Source: Chlorobiaceae bacterium | Lineage (GTDB): Bacteria > Bacteroidota > Chlorobiia > Chlorobiales > Chlorobiaceae | DNA: 64,000 bases | Direction of reading: 5' to 3' | Assembly (NCBI GenBank): GCA_013334865.1 | Contig: JAAXWS010000003.1 | Location: 1-64,000 of the forward strand | Shown here: one piece after another, positions 1 to 8,127 of the stretch | Layout: each line of letters begins with the position of its first letter | How positions within the stretch are numbered: the stretch's first letter is position 1 | Notes under the pieces: generated by a model | The model's database searches: none | What the model saw: only the letters and a program-made list of their open reading frames with translations | What the model was told of the DNA's origin: nothing | Position numbers and translations under genes: made by a program

Positions 1-123
1 CAATGCCATGGCGTTACCGGGTACCAGAAGGTGCCTTAGCCGAGGCTTGAGCCGTGTGCGGTGAAAGTCGCATGCACGGTTCTTAGGGGACGGTAGCGCA
101 GCAATGCGCTGCCGTTACCCGAC
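1..123 (+). mobile_element. 3' end of a group II intron (domains V and VI)
   Basis: Positions 49-82 form a 34-nt hairpin with the hallmarks of group II intron domain V: it opens GAGCCGT, closes ACGGTTC, carries the AGC catalytic triad and has a GAAA-type tetraloop near 62-66. A second hairpin at about 91-113 occupies the place of domain VI. Coding sequence of a HipA-like protein resumes right after about position 123. The reverse-transcriptase ORF and the 5' end would lie left of the window. The exact splice boundary is inferred, because domain VI here is almost fully paired and its branch-point A is not obvious. Confidence 0.85.
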
Positions 124-564
124 GAATATTCACTCCAGGCCTCTGCCCTGGAGGTTTACTTCCGCTCCCTCTCTCTTTCTTGTATCGTGAGGAACGGCGA
201 TGCCCATCTCAAGAATTTCGGCGTCCTCTACACGGCATCAGACAAGCCGGTGCGCCTTGCACCTGCTTTCGATATCGTTTCAACAACAGCATATATCAGA
301 AGGGACTCTCTGGCGCTGACTCTGGACGGCAGCAAGCGCTTCCCTACCGCAAAAAAACTGATTACATTCGCAAAATTGCACTGTAACCTTCAGCCGGCAA
401 AAGCAAAACTCATTATCGAAGAGGTTGCCGATGCTGTTGCAGAAACAGTTGCAGGCTTGCGCCAACATACTCTCGATTTCGCTGACTTTAAGCCTGTTGG
501 TGAGGCCATGCTCAGCGAGTGGAATGAGGGTCTCAGCTCTATTGGACGAGCTAAGGGAGAATGA
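124..564 (+). pseudogene. HipA-type Ser/Thr kinase, C-terminal exon interrupted by a group II intron
   Basis: The reading frame open from about 124 encodes the C-terminal part of a HipA-like kinase, the toxin/kinase of HipBA-type modules. The catalytic-loop signature RNGDAHLKNF is visible, followed by APAFDIV, which matches the Mg-binding D motif of the family. The N-terminal part of the gene is not in the window; the group II intron end directly abuts this frame, so the gene is split. If the intron is still spliced the product could be whole, so 'pseudogene' here means interrupted rather than proven dead. It lies outside the main island, on the far side of the left attachment repeat, and probably belongs to an older element in the same tRNA site. 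Confidence 0.75.
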
Positions 565-646
565 ATGCATTCGACCTGTTCAGTGAACGCCTTTCCTATT
601 TGTTGGGATTTCGGCTTTACGGGCGTGTGGCGGTCCAACTAACCAG

Positions 647-903
647 TCACGCTTGCTCACACTTCAAGGAGCGAAGATAATCCGCCCATGCCTGCATCAT
701 CTCACGACGCTCCGAAAGGAAACTGGTGCGGTTATAGGCGCGGCCGTTGGGGTCCCGCACCGCATGGGCGAGTTGGTGTTCGATCAGATCGACGCGAAAC
801 CCGAGGACCTCGTCAAGGATCGTTCTGGCGGTCGCCCGAAAGCCGTGAGCGGTTACGATATCCTTGTCGAAACCGAGATACCGGAGCGCCGCACTGATGC
901 TAA
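647..903 (-). pseudogene. P4-type tyrosine integrase, C-terminal remnant
   Basis: Read on the minus strand this encodes the last ~85 residues of a tyrosine recombinase nearly identical to the C-terminus of the intact integrase at 38217-39419. The block with HGFRATA, the HQLAH motif and the catalytic Tyr in RAYNRTSF is present. The first ~300 codons are missing: homology with the intact copy stops near 903 and resumes at about 911 with the sequence upstream of the intact gene, so an internal deletion of about 1.05 kb removed the N-terminal and central parts. The attachment sequence that normally sits upstream of the gene is kept. It marks a second, decayed element in tandem with the main island. 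Confidence 0.85.
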
Positions 904-910
904 TGCAGGT

Positions 911-1005
911 AACATCAGAGCCATAAACCAAGAAACCCCTGATTTTACAGGGGTTTCGGGACTTCATGGGACGTCTTGAAAACGTCAATTGGCGAGGGAG
1001 GGATT
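911..1005. repeat. Left attachment-site repeat of the genomic island (tRNA-Ser 3'-end copy)
   Basis: This stretch matches 39520-39617 over about 95 bp: 70 bp (925-994) are identical, with two mismatches before them and a 3-nt gap after them. It includes the tRNA terminator hairpin (932-957) and a copy of the tRNA-Ser 3' end (989-1005, reading into the CCA end on the minus strand). Beyond 1005 similarity to the tRNA stops. Both copies have the same orientation, as expected for attL/attR of an element integrated at the 3' end of tRNA-Ser(GCT). Confidence 0.85.
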
Positions 1006-1100
1006 ATAATATAGCTCATAATAAACAATACTATAATGACTTAAGTTTATCACATCACAAGAATACCACCATAAATACCACCAAAATCTTTTCCATCTAA

Positions 1101-1364
1101 TTATTGGCAGAGGGAGCCTCGTCTCGAAAATGCGTCCGCGAACTGCCCAAGAAAACGTCTTTCAGGCGACCAATCGGTGATCGCGAACACCACATCGGAG
1201 AAATGACCGGCGAACTCCCCTTCCAATGCGCTACGAAAATCGCAGGCGGTACGGTATGTATCGTTTCCGAACGCTCCGCATCCCCACGCGCCAAGCACAA
1301 GCGATTCATAACCGTAAGCCGACACAACCTCAAGGACGCGGTGAATGCGTTTCTGGTAACCCAT
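1101..1364 (-). pseudogene. Fragment of a TIGR02452-type (microbial PARG-like) macrodomain protein
   Basis: The ~87 residues resemble the C-terminal end of TIGR02452 proteins, which are microbial-type poly(ADP-ribose) glycohydrolase-like macrodomains; LVLGAWGCGAFGND and the following DVVFAI segment are the recognisable blocks. The family is normally about 260-290 residues, and the expected N-terminal half is not found in frame upstream (above 1364), where other frames contain stops or unrelated sequence. It is the last minus-strand coding remnant before the left attachment repeat, so it was probably cut by rearrangement at the island edge. Confidence 0.6.
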
Positions 1365-1545
1365 TCGGAGTATTTTACTCGACTTAAATATGGTATAACA
1401 AAGCGCTTCCCGGTCGCAGGGGCTACCATCCGCAGGACATGGGCACTCGTTTCCGGAGTCGTTTTTCCGGACTGAAAAGCAACGACCTTAACCTGAAAAA
1501 CCTCACGGACTGGATTCGGAAATGGGGTTTGCATACCGCTTGCGA

Positions 1546-2475
1546 CTAACGCAGGGTGTTGACCGGATTCATGGGGGCCTCATTGACGGTGAGGGTGAAA
1601 ACATCCGGCCGCGAGTAGTGGCCGACGGGATCGAAATCAAAACGGCTCCTGGCGATATCCCCCATATCGATCTCCCCGATCAGCAGGGCATCTTCGTCAT
1701 ACACCGGCCCAGCGACAACCTGCCCGAGGGGATTCACGATGCAGCTCCCTCCCCGAATCAGGAATGCCTCCGGATCAGTGCTGATGCAGTTCCTGAACTC
1801 TGCAGGCATATCCTTACCCCTGAGCAATTGACAAGCCGAAAGCACAAAGCACCTCCCCTCGAGCGCGATATGCTGCATCGACGAAAACCAGGTAGGACGG
1901 TCGTCGACAGTTGGCGCACAGTAGATTTCGATTCCCTTGGCGTACATCGCCATTCGCAGCATCGGCATGTAGTTCTCCCAGCAGATCACCGAACCGATCC
2001 TGCCAATGGGGCTTTCAACGACAGGCAGCGTCGAGCCGTCGCCCTGCCCCCAGAGATAACGCTCTCCGGCGGTAGGCATCAGTTTCCGGTGTTTGCTGAC
2101 GAGCCCCTCATTCGGCCCAAAAAGAAGGGATGAACAATACAACGTACCGCCGGTTCGCTCGATTACCCCGACCATAACATACATGTTCAGTTCCATCGCC
2201 ACCGCTGCAATACGATCGGTCTCAGGTCCCGGCACCGTGATCGCATGCTCAAAATAATGGCGAAACTCTTCCCGTCCGGCAGGCTGCCTGATGCCGATCG
2301 AGATATGGAAATCAGCACCCTTGGGATAACCGCCGATAAATGCCTCGGGAAACACAATCAACTCGACCCCTTTCTGGCGCGCATCCCTTACGGTCGCGAT
2401 CAACCTCTCGACCGTCGCGGGACTGTCACCGGGAACCGGCGACATCTGGACGACCGCCACAACATGTCTAGCCAT
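1546..2475 (-). CDS. Nitrilase / carbon-nitrogen hydrolase
   Basis: This is a 309-residue nitrilase-superfamily enzyme, which hydrolyses nitriles (or amides) through a Glu-Lys-Cys triad. All three signatures are visible: Glu in FPEAFIGGYP, Lys in HRKLMPT and the nucleophile Cys in VICWENYMP. The motifs and length fit branch-1 (aliphatic/aryl) nitrilases better than amidases. The start at 2475 is chosen because a strong GGAGGGG site lies 4-5 nt upstream and the protein then begins just before its first beta strand (VVAVVQMSP); a longer open frame to 2640 has no family support. It is the last intact gene of the minus-strand cargo. The substrate is unknown; a nitrile released from, or accompanying, an imported sulfur compound is one possibility. 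Confidence 0.85.
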   Translation of the reverse strand: MARHVVAVVQMSPVPGDSPATVERLIATVRDARQKGVELIVFPEAFIGGYPKGADFHISIGIRQPAGREEFRHYFEHAITVPGPETDRIAAVAMELNMYVMVGVIERTGGTLYCSSLLFGPNEGLVSKHRKLMPTAGERYLWGQGDGSTLPVVESPIGRIGSVICWENYMPMLRMAMYAKGIEIYCAPTVDDRPTWFSSMQHIALEGRCFVLSACQLLRGKDMPAEFRNCISTDPEAFLIRGGSCIVNPLGQVVAGPVYDEDALLIGEIDMGDIARSRFDFDPVGHYSRPDVFTLTVNEAPMNPVNTLR

Positions 2476-2712
2476 AAACCCCTCCGGGCTTAAGTGTTGT
2501 TGAATCCGTCTGCAAACCAGTTTTCCCGGAAAGCGAACGAAACCCGTCCCGCGTGCCGTCGAGAGGCAATGTGCGACAGCCGGCAGATTCAAGCCATCCG
2601 GCACACGATGGACGGCCTCCAGTAACAACCACCAGCACACATCTCGGCAGATGCAGTCAACTAAAAGGAACCTCGACTGTCGGCAGGAAACGGGCTCGTC
2701 AGGATTTGATTA

Positions 2713-3120
2713 TTATTTTGCAGCGCCGGGGGATTCGTTGCGGATCTCTTCCGGAGCAACGATCCATGCACCGGCGATCTCGGCATCCGGGCCTCTCCTC
2801 GACCTGATCCTCTCCAGCAGCGTCTGGTAAACCTTGTCTGAAGGTGAGGCCGGTGAAACATACCCCTTGACCTGGAAACTGGCAAGCCCCTTGGTGACAT
2901 TTACCGCCACAGGCCTGCTATTGACCTGGCTGTCAAGCAGGTTACTGTTGCTGAGGGAACCCTGGAAGCCTTCGGCAAATACAATGGTATCACTGTCGAA
3001 AGTCGTCAGCGAACCTTTGACGACGACGTGCGGCTTGCCGTCGGCACCGACAGTTGCGACAACTTTCACGCTCTCCCGGTCATTAATGAGCTGGATGAGT
3101 TCTTCTGGCAGTTTGCTCAT
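2713..3120 (-). CDS. Small pyridoxamine 5'-phosphate oxidase-like (PPOX) flavoprotein, copy 1
   Basis: This 135-residue protein has the split-barrel fold pattern of small PPOX-family proteins, which bind FMN (or F420 or heme) and often reduce small molecules. The N-terminus (SKLPEELIQLINDRESVKVV) and the C-terminal segment with IAGAWIVAPEEIRNESP closely match the copy at 23128-23598, while the copy at 7589-8062 is more divergent. It lacks about 20 C-terminal residues found in the other two. It sits between a flavin reductase and a nitrilase in the same transcription direction. Family membership is clear; the cofactor and reaction are not. Confidence 0.7.
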   Translation of the reverse strand: MSKLPEELIQLINDRESVKVVATVGADGKPHVVVKGSLTTFDSDTIVFAEGFQGSLSNSNLLDSQVNSRPVAVNVTKGLASFQVKGYVSPASPSDKVYQTLLERIRSRRGPDAEIAGAWIVAPEEIRNESPGAAK

Positions 3121-3220
3121 GTCTGTTGTGTTTTATTGTTCTTATGATGATTCAGCGACTTTAATCAGGTGACCGTTTAATTTCTCTTTATGTCGGGCTC
3201 CCACTTCGAATGTCTCCCGA

Positions 3221-3793
3221 TCACGAGGAAATCGACTTGCCGATTGCAAACGCCTGCCCTGCAAATGCACCAATGCCGTAGTATCCACGATGGGAAGGAT
3301 CGTAAACAAACGGTTTGATTTTCAGGATGTCGGGCAACCCGTCCTCAGAAAGCACCGCGGAATCGGCCTTGACATCGACGATCTGGCCGATAAACTGGAC
3401 ATGCACACCGATCTCGACCGTCTTGAGCAGACGGCACTCAAGCACGACGGGAAACTCCTCCGCATACGGGGCGTCCACCACATCGCTACGGGCCGGCGTC
3501 AACCCCGTGAAAGCGAATTTGTCCGTGTTCCGTCCTGAGACGATACCGACATAGTCGGCCTCGGCGACATGGCTTTCGGAGGCGACTCCTATGGTGAAGG
3601 CCCCTCGCCGGACGATGGCGTCGTACGTATGCCTTGCCCGCCGCACCGAAACGGCAACACATGGCGGCTCTGAACTGCATATGCCTCCCCATGCAGCGTT
3701 CATAAGGTTCGGCCTCCCTGCTTCGTCGTAGGTGCCGATCAGCAGTACCGGTGTGGGAAAAAGAAGCGTTTTCGCCCCGATCGAATGTTTCAT
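3221..3793 (-). CDS. Flavin reductase family (flavoredoxin-like) protein
   Basis: The 190-residue product matches the flavin-reductase-like FMN-binding family (PF01613 type). It has PTPVLLIGTYDEAGRPN near the N-terminus and AAWGGICSSEPPCVAVSV, the usual FMN-phosphate region. Such proteins pass electrons from NAD(P)H or ferredoxin to FMN-dependent enzymes, or act as flavoredoxin. The start at 3793 is preferred because GGAGA lies 6 nt upstream and the family begins there; the in-frame extension to 3931 looks non-coding. It lies downstream of an ABC exporter pair and upstream of a PPOX gene, so it could be an electron donor for the cluster. Confidence 0.8.
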   Translation of the reverse strand: MKHSIGAKTLLFPTPVLLIGTYDEAGRPNLMNAAWGGICSSEPPCVAVSVRRARHTYDAIVRRGAFTIGVASESHVAEADYVGIVSGRNTDKFAFTGLTPARSDVVDAPYAEEFPVVLECRLLKTVEIGVHVQFIGQIVDVKADSAVLSEDGLPDILKIKPFVYDPSHRGYYGIGAFAGQAFAIGKSISS

Positions 3794-3937
3794 AAGGTTC
3801 TCCTGATTTGGTTGAAAGGCTTGTCCCAGCCGCAAGCTCGGCTGGTCTGTGGGCCTGATGAGGATTTCGTCGATGTCGACATGCCAGCGCCAGCCCTCTG
3901 GGGGGGGGATCACCGGAAAACAGGTGCTCACTCCTCT

Positions 3938-5695
3938 TCATGCGGCCTCGTGCTGTTCGGCCCAGGCCCTGTGAAGCCTCCGGTAGTAACCATCACTTGC
4001 CAGCAGCTCGGCATGGGTTCCCGACTCTGCGATCCGGCCTTTTTCAAGCACCACGATGCGGTCCATCTCGCGGACGGTGGAAAGCCGGTGCGCAATAACC
4101 AGGAGTGTACGCCCCTCCGAAACCTTATGGATTGCCGCCTGCAGTATCTCCTCGGTCCCGGAGTCGAGGCTTGAGGTGGCTTCGTCGAGGATGAGAATCC
4201 GGGGATCGAAAATCAGTACCCGGGCGAACGAGAGCAGTTGGCGCTCCCCGGCTGAAAGGGTAGCCGCCCGCTCCGAAAGCAGCGTCTCATAGCCTTGGGG
4301 AAGACCGAGGATGAAGGCTTCGGCACCAACAAGCCGGCAGGCTTCGTGCACCCGTTCTTCGGGTACATCCGGCTGGAAATAACGGATGTTGTCAAGGACC
4401 GTACCGGCAAAAAGCGTCACGTCCTGCTGGACAATGCCCACGGTACGCCTGAGGCTGTCAAAAGGCCAGTCGCGGATATCGACGCCATCTATGCTGACGG
4501 CGCCGGAGTTGACATCGTAAAACCGCGTCACCAGGTTCATGATGGAGCTCTTCCCCGCCCCGGTGGCACCCACGAAGCCAACCCGTTCACCGGGCCGGAT
4601 GGAAAGGTCTATGTCGTGCAGGACAGGACTGCCGGCGGCATAAGCCAGCGACACCATTTCGAATCGGACCCCTCCCGATACCTGTTCCGGTGCCGGCCCA
4701 CAACCCTCGACAATGTCCGGAGCCTCTTGCAGCGTCCTCACTATACGCCGGGAGGCGACGATAGAGCCCTGCAGGATGTTCATCTGCATCAGGATGACGG
4801 TTATGGGCTGGAAGAACCGCCTGACATAGCCGACGAAAGCGTAGAGCACACCGAACGATACCGTACCATGAAGCACCCCCTTTCCGCCGAACCATACCAG
4901 CGCGGCTATCGAAATATCTGCAAGCGATTCGGTGACGTTGAAAAAGAACATGAACCTTCGGTTCTCCTTGAGGGAAGCCGCCAAGTAAGCTTTGTTACGT
5001 TCATCGAAGCTTTTAGTCTGCCGGGCCTCCCGGAGAAATATCTGGATAATGGACATGCCGCTGAGATTCTCCGCCAGAAAGCCGATGAGCTCACCAAGCC
5101 GCTGCCGGGCTTCCGCGTTCGCTGCCTGCAGTAATTTCTGAAACAGGACCACGACCACGGTGATTACCGGCACAAGCAGGAAACAGCATAACGCCATCTT
5201 GACGTCGAGACGCACCATGAACGCCATGATGAGGCTGAGCGTGAACAGGCTCCTGAGCATGTAGGCCAGGAACTGGGTGAAAAAATTGTTGAGCGCCTCA
5301 GTGTCGCTGACTACGTTGGTGATGATGCTGCCCGGGCTGTGACGGTCGTAATAGCGCAGGGAAAGCCTCTGGATATGCCTGAAAAGCGTAATCCGGATTG
5401 CACGAACAATCGACAGGCCGGCCCGTTGCAGCAGATACTCCTGATACCAGGTCAGGACAAACGAGATCAGCACGAGAGCCAGGTATGCCGACGAAATGCG
5501 AAGAATCGCCAAGGCGTCCGGGTTCGAAGAGGATATGTAACGGTCGATCACCTCCTTGACCAGCAGTGGTTGTTCGAGATCGATCAGCACAACGGACAGG
5601 ATCAGGACGAAGGCCAGCGAAAAGACCGCCTGTTGAGGTTTCGCATATGACCAAAGCGTCGAAACCACACCCTTTTGAATCGACCTTTCCTTCAT
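3938..5695 (-). CDS. ABC exporter half-transporter with canonical ATPase site
   Basis: This 585-residue protein fuses a six-helix membrane domain (about residues 20-310) to an ATPase domain, as in MsbA/LmrA-type exporters. Walker A (GATGAGKSS), signature (LSAGERQLL) and Walker B with catalytic Glu (ILILDEATSS) are all present. It overlaps the upstream half-transporter by 4 nt (ATGA), so the two are translationally coupled and probably form a heterodimer. In such exporters one site is often degenerate; here this subunit supplies the normal Walker B Glu. Substrate unknown. Within this cluster it may export a product, inhibitor or modified peptide. Confidence 0.9.
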   Translation of the reverse strand: MKERSIQKGVVSTLWSYAKPQQAVFSLAFVLILSVVLIDLEQPLLVKEVIDRYISSSNPDALAILRISSAYLALVLISFVLTWYQEYLLQRAGLSIVRAIRITLFRHIQRLSLRYYDRHSPGSIITNVVSDTEALNNFFTQFLAYMLRSLFTLSLIMAFMVRLDVKMALCCFLLVPVITVVVVLFQKLLQAANAEARQRLGELIGFLAENLSGMSIIQIFLREARQTKSFDERNKAYLAASLKENRRFMFFFNVTESLADISIAALVWFGGKGVLHGTVSFGVLYAFVGYVRRFFQPITVILMQMNILQGSIVASRRIVRTLQEAPDIVEGCGPAPEQVSGGVRFEMVSLAYAAGSPVLHDIDLSIRPGERVGFVGATGAGKSSIMNLVTRFYDVNSGAVSIDGVDIRDWPFDSLRRTVGIVQQDVTLFAGTVLDNIRYFQPDVPEERVHEACRLVGAEAFILGLPQGYETLLSERAATLSAGERQLLSFARVLIFDPRILILDEATSSLDSGTEEILQAAIHKVSEGRTLLVIAHRLSTVREMDRIVVLEKGRIAESGTHAELLASDGYYRRLHRAWAEQHEAA

Positions 5696-7557
5696 GGCAT
5701 ATCCTCCAAACAGGTGACTTCAGGCGTTTCGGGGCGGTTCTCAAGTTTATGCGCCACATCTTCGGGCGAACCCGCCTTTACATCCTTGCATTCACCATCG
5801 AAATGGTCGTTCTGGGCGGCCCACTGGCGTGCGTAGTAGCCACCCCCGGCGAGCAGGGTTGAATGGTTGCCGCGCTCGGCAACCCGGCCCTCATGCAGGA
5901 CGAGGATCTCATCGGCAAACTGAACAGCGCTGAGACGGTGGGAAATGATGATCGTAATCTTGCCTCCTGCCGGGGCCGACGCTCCGCCCTGCGCCAGCAG
6001 GCTGCTCAGATTGTTGATTATCCGGCGCTCGGCACGGACGTCGACAGCACTGAGCGAGTCGTCGAGAATCTGAAAGGGGGCATCCTTGTACAGCATCCTG
6101 GCGATGGCGATGCGCTGCTTCTGGCCACCTGACAGTCGCAAGCCCCGGTCCCCTATCTCCGTATCGTACCCGTCCGAAAGCCTCAGGATGTCGTCATGCA
6201 CGGCCGCAACGACAGCGTAGCTTTCGGCCCGCTGCCGATCAGGCCGATCGCCCGAAAAAGCGATGTTTTCAAGCACCGTGCCGGAAAAAAGGAATCCCTC
6301 CTGGGGAACGTAGGCAACCCCGCGGCGGAGCCTGGCGAGCGGATAATCGAGGATGTCATGACCACCAACGATCATAGATCCTTCCGGAGGATCGAAAAGG
6401 CGTATCAGCAGGTCGGCAAGGGTCGATTTGCCGCTGCCGACAGGACCGACGATCCCGAGCGTCCGACCCGGGCGTATAGAGAACGAGATGTCGTGCAGGG
6501 CATCCCGGTCGCTGCCGGGATAACGGAAGGTCAACCCGTTGACGACGAGCTCACCCTCGAAAGCATTATTGGTCAATGCAACAGGCCTGTCCCGGATGTC
6601 AGGAACGACGGCCAGCAGGCCTGCCAGCCGCTCCAGCGAAGGAAGCGCGCGCTGGACGATGTTGACGACATTTGCCAATTGTTCAAGGGGCAGGCGCAGC
6701 AACACCGCATACAGGGTGAACGCCACGAAATCACCGAGAGAAATGGCTTTCGAGGCAACCAGGAACCCGCCGTAACCAAGGATGAGCACGAACCCGATAT
6801 TGACCATGAGCGGCACGAGTGCTGCAAAAAGCGCCGAAAGGCGAGCAAAGTGCATCTTTTCGTGGAATATGGCATCTGCACGTGCTTCGAAACGGCTGCT
6901 GAAAACCGATTCACGACCGAAGGCCTTGATGGCACGAACTCCCCATACAGCCTCCTCTGTCGCCTGCGACATGGCGCCGAGGGCCTCCTGTGCGCGATGG
7001 GACTGGGTCCTGATAGCCGGTCCGAGACGCCTGACCAGCAGAGGAATGACCAGAAGCGGCCCGACGGAGGCAACCGACAGTTTCCAGTCCACATGTGCAA
7101 CCATCAGGTAGAGGGTGCCGAGCAGCGTGGCAGTGCCACTGAGGGACATGTTGAGGCCGAGGGTCGCCAGATCGCCGACGATATCGACATCGCTCAATGC
7201 ATGCGACAGCAGATCTCCTGAACTTTTGTTATGGAAGTATGCGGGAGACAGGGTGCTCCATTTGGCAAAAAGCTGTTTGCGAAGACTGTAGGTCAGTTTG
7301 CGGCCGTTCATGTGTGTCAGGAAGCGTCCGGCCCACCCCATGGAAACACGGGCGATGCTGACAGCCAGGATCAGCCAGGTGAACTGTGCAATATTGGCCA
7401 GGCCTGCATGCCCGTACCCGAGGCTGTCGGTCACAGTACCCAGCAGTCGGGGGATCCATGCGGCAAGAGCACTGCTGGCCGTAATAAAGAGCACGCCGGC
7501 GACATAGGCCGGCAGGTTCTGCCTGCTGTGGGAAGCGAGTATCCCTAATCCGGACAT
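5692..7557 (-). CDS. ABC exporter half-transporter with degenerate Walker B
   Basis: This 621-residue membrane-ATPase fusion has Walker A GPVGSGKST, a canonical signature LSGGQKQRI and Walker B ending ILDDSLSAVD, where Asp replaces the catalytic Glu. That is the usual signature of the degenerate half of heterodimeric ABC exporters such as YheI/YheH or TM287/288. The C-terminus extends about 25 residues beyond the ATPase domain. The start at 7557 lies 31 nt after the preceding PPOX gene; the longer open frame to 7650 overlaps that gene and looks non-coding at its N-terminus. It shares a 4-nt overlap with the partner gene downstream. Confidence 0.88.
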   Translation of the reverse strand: MSGLGILASHSRQNLPAYVAGVLFITASSALAAWIPRLLGTVTDSLGYGHAGLANIAQFTWLILAVSIARVSMGWAGRFLTHMNGRKLTYSLRKQLFAKWSTLSPAYFHNKSSGDLLSHALSDVDIVGDLATLGLNMSLSGTATLLGTLYLMVAHVDWKLSVASVGPLLVIPLLVRRLGPAIRTQSHRAQEALGAMSQATEEAVWGVRAIKAFGRESVFSSRFEARADAIFHEKMHFARLSALFAALVPLMVNIGFVLILGYGGFLVASKAISLGDFVAFTLYAVLLRLPLEQLANVVNIVQRALPSLERLAGLLAVVPDIRDRPVALTNNAFEGELVVNGLTFRYPGSDRDALHDISFSIRPGRTLGIVGPVGSGKSTLADLLIRLFDPPEGSMIVGGHDILDYPLARLRRGVAYVPQEGFLFSGTVLENIAFSGDRPDRQRAESYAVVAAVHDDILRLSDGYDTEIGDRGLRLSGGQKQRIAIARMLYKDAPFQILDDSLSAVDVRAERRIINNLSSLLAQGGASAPAGGKITIIISHRLSAVQFADEILVLHEGRVAERGNHSTLLAGGGYYARQWAAQNDHFDGECKDVKAGSPEDVAHKLENRPETPEVTCLEDMP

Positions 7558-7588
7558 GGTGTTCACTACCGTCTTACCCGGATTTCCA

Positions 7589-8062
7589 TCAGTTCTGCGG
7601 CTTTGCCAGCCGATCAAGGTGGCGGAAAAATGGACGCTGCTGCTCCTCACGAGCCTGGCGTCGCTGCAGCGATTCGTCTATCACCTCCGTCGGCTCGATG
7701 ACCCACACCCCGCTCAGGTCGACATCACCCAGAAGCGCCCGGCTTTCCATGTAATACTTCCGGAAGAGGTCTCCGGTGATGTGAACCTTGACGGGACGCC
7801 CCTTGATCTGGTAATTCTCACCGTTTCTCCCCAGCACAGCTATCGATACCTGTCGTTCGAACCAGATGGCGCTAACGAGGTTATGGTTCGTCCGGGACGT
7901 TTCCAGGTGCTCCAGATAGATGATGTTGCCTTCATCCGAGATGCGGAAAATACCTCCGGCGACAACATCAGGAATACGATCTCCGTCACTGGTGGCCAAT
8001 GCCTTGAACGTACCGGCATCGTTGAAGAGCAAGATCAGTTCTTCGGATAATTGAATACCCAT
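7589..8062 (-). CDS. Small PPOX-family flavoprotein, copy 2
   Basis: The 157-residue protein is the most divergent of three PPOX-like proteins in the cluster. It keeps the opening (QLSEELILLFNDAGTFKALAT), the central IWFERQVSIAVLG strand and the YQIKGRPVKVHITGDLF segment that aligns with YQLKGRPYQYLITGSVF of copy 3. The motif before the C-terminus reads GVWVIEPTEVIDES, parallel to GVWVIVPEEIRNES in copy 3. It lies between the arylsulfotransferase-like gene and the ABC exporter pair. Three non-identical copies in one cluster suggest separate steps or partners rather than dosage. Cofactor and substrate cannot be read from sequence. Confidence 0.7.
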   Translation of the reverse strand: MGIQLSEELILLFNDAGTFKALATSDGDRIPDVVAGGIFRISDEGNIIYLEHLETSRTNHNLVSAIWFERQVSIAVLGRNGENYQIKGRPVKVHITGDLFRKYYMESRALLGDVDLSGVWVIEPTEVIDESLQRRQAREEQQRPFFRHLDRLAKPQN

Positions 8063-8127
8063 CCCCGGGTCCCCCTGTAATTATTTTGAGTTATCTGTAT
8101 ACCCGTTTTCTGCCGGGTATGTATTCT

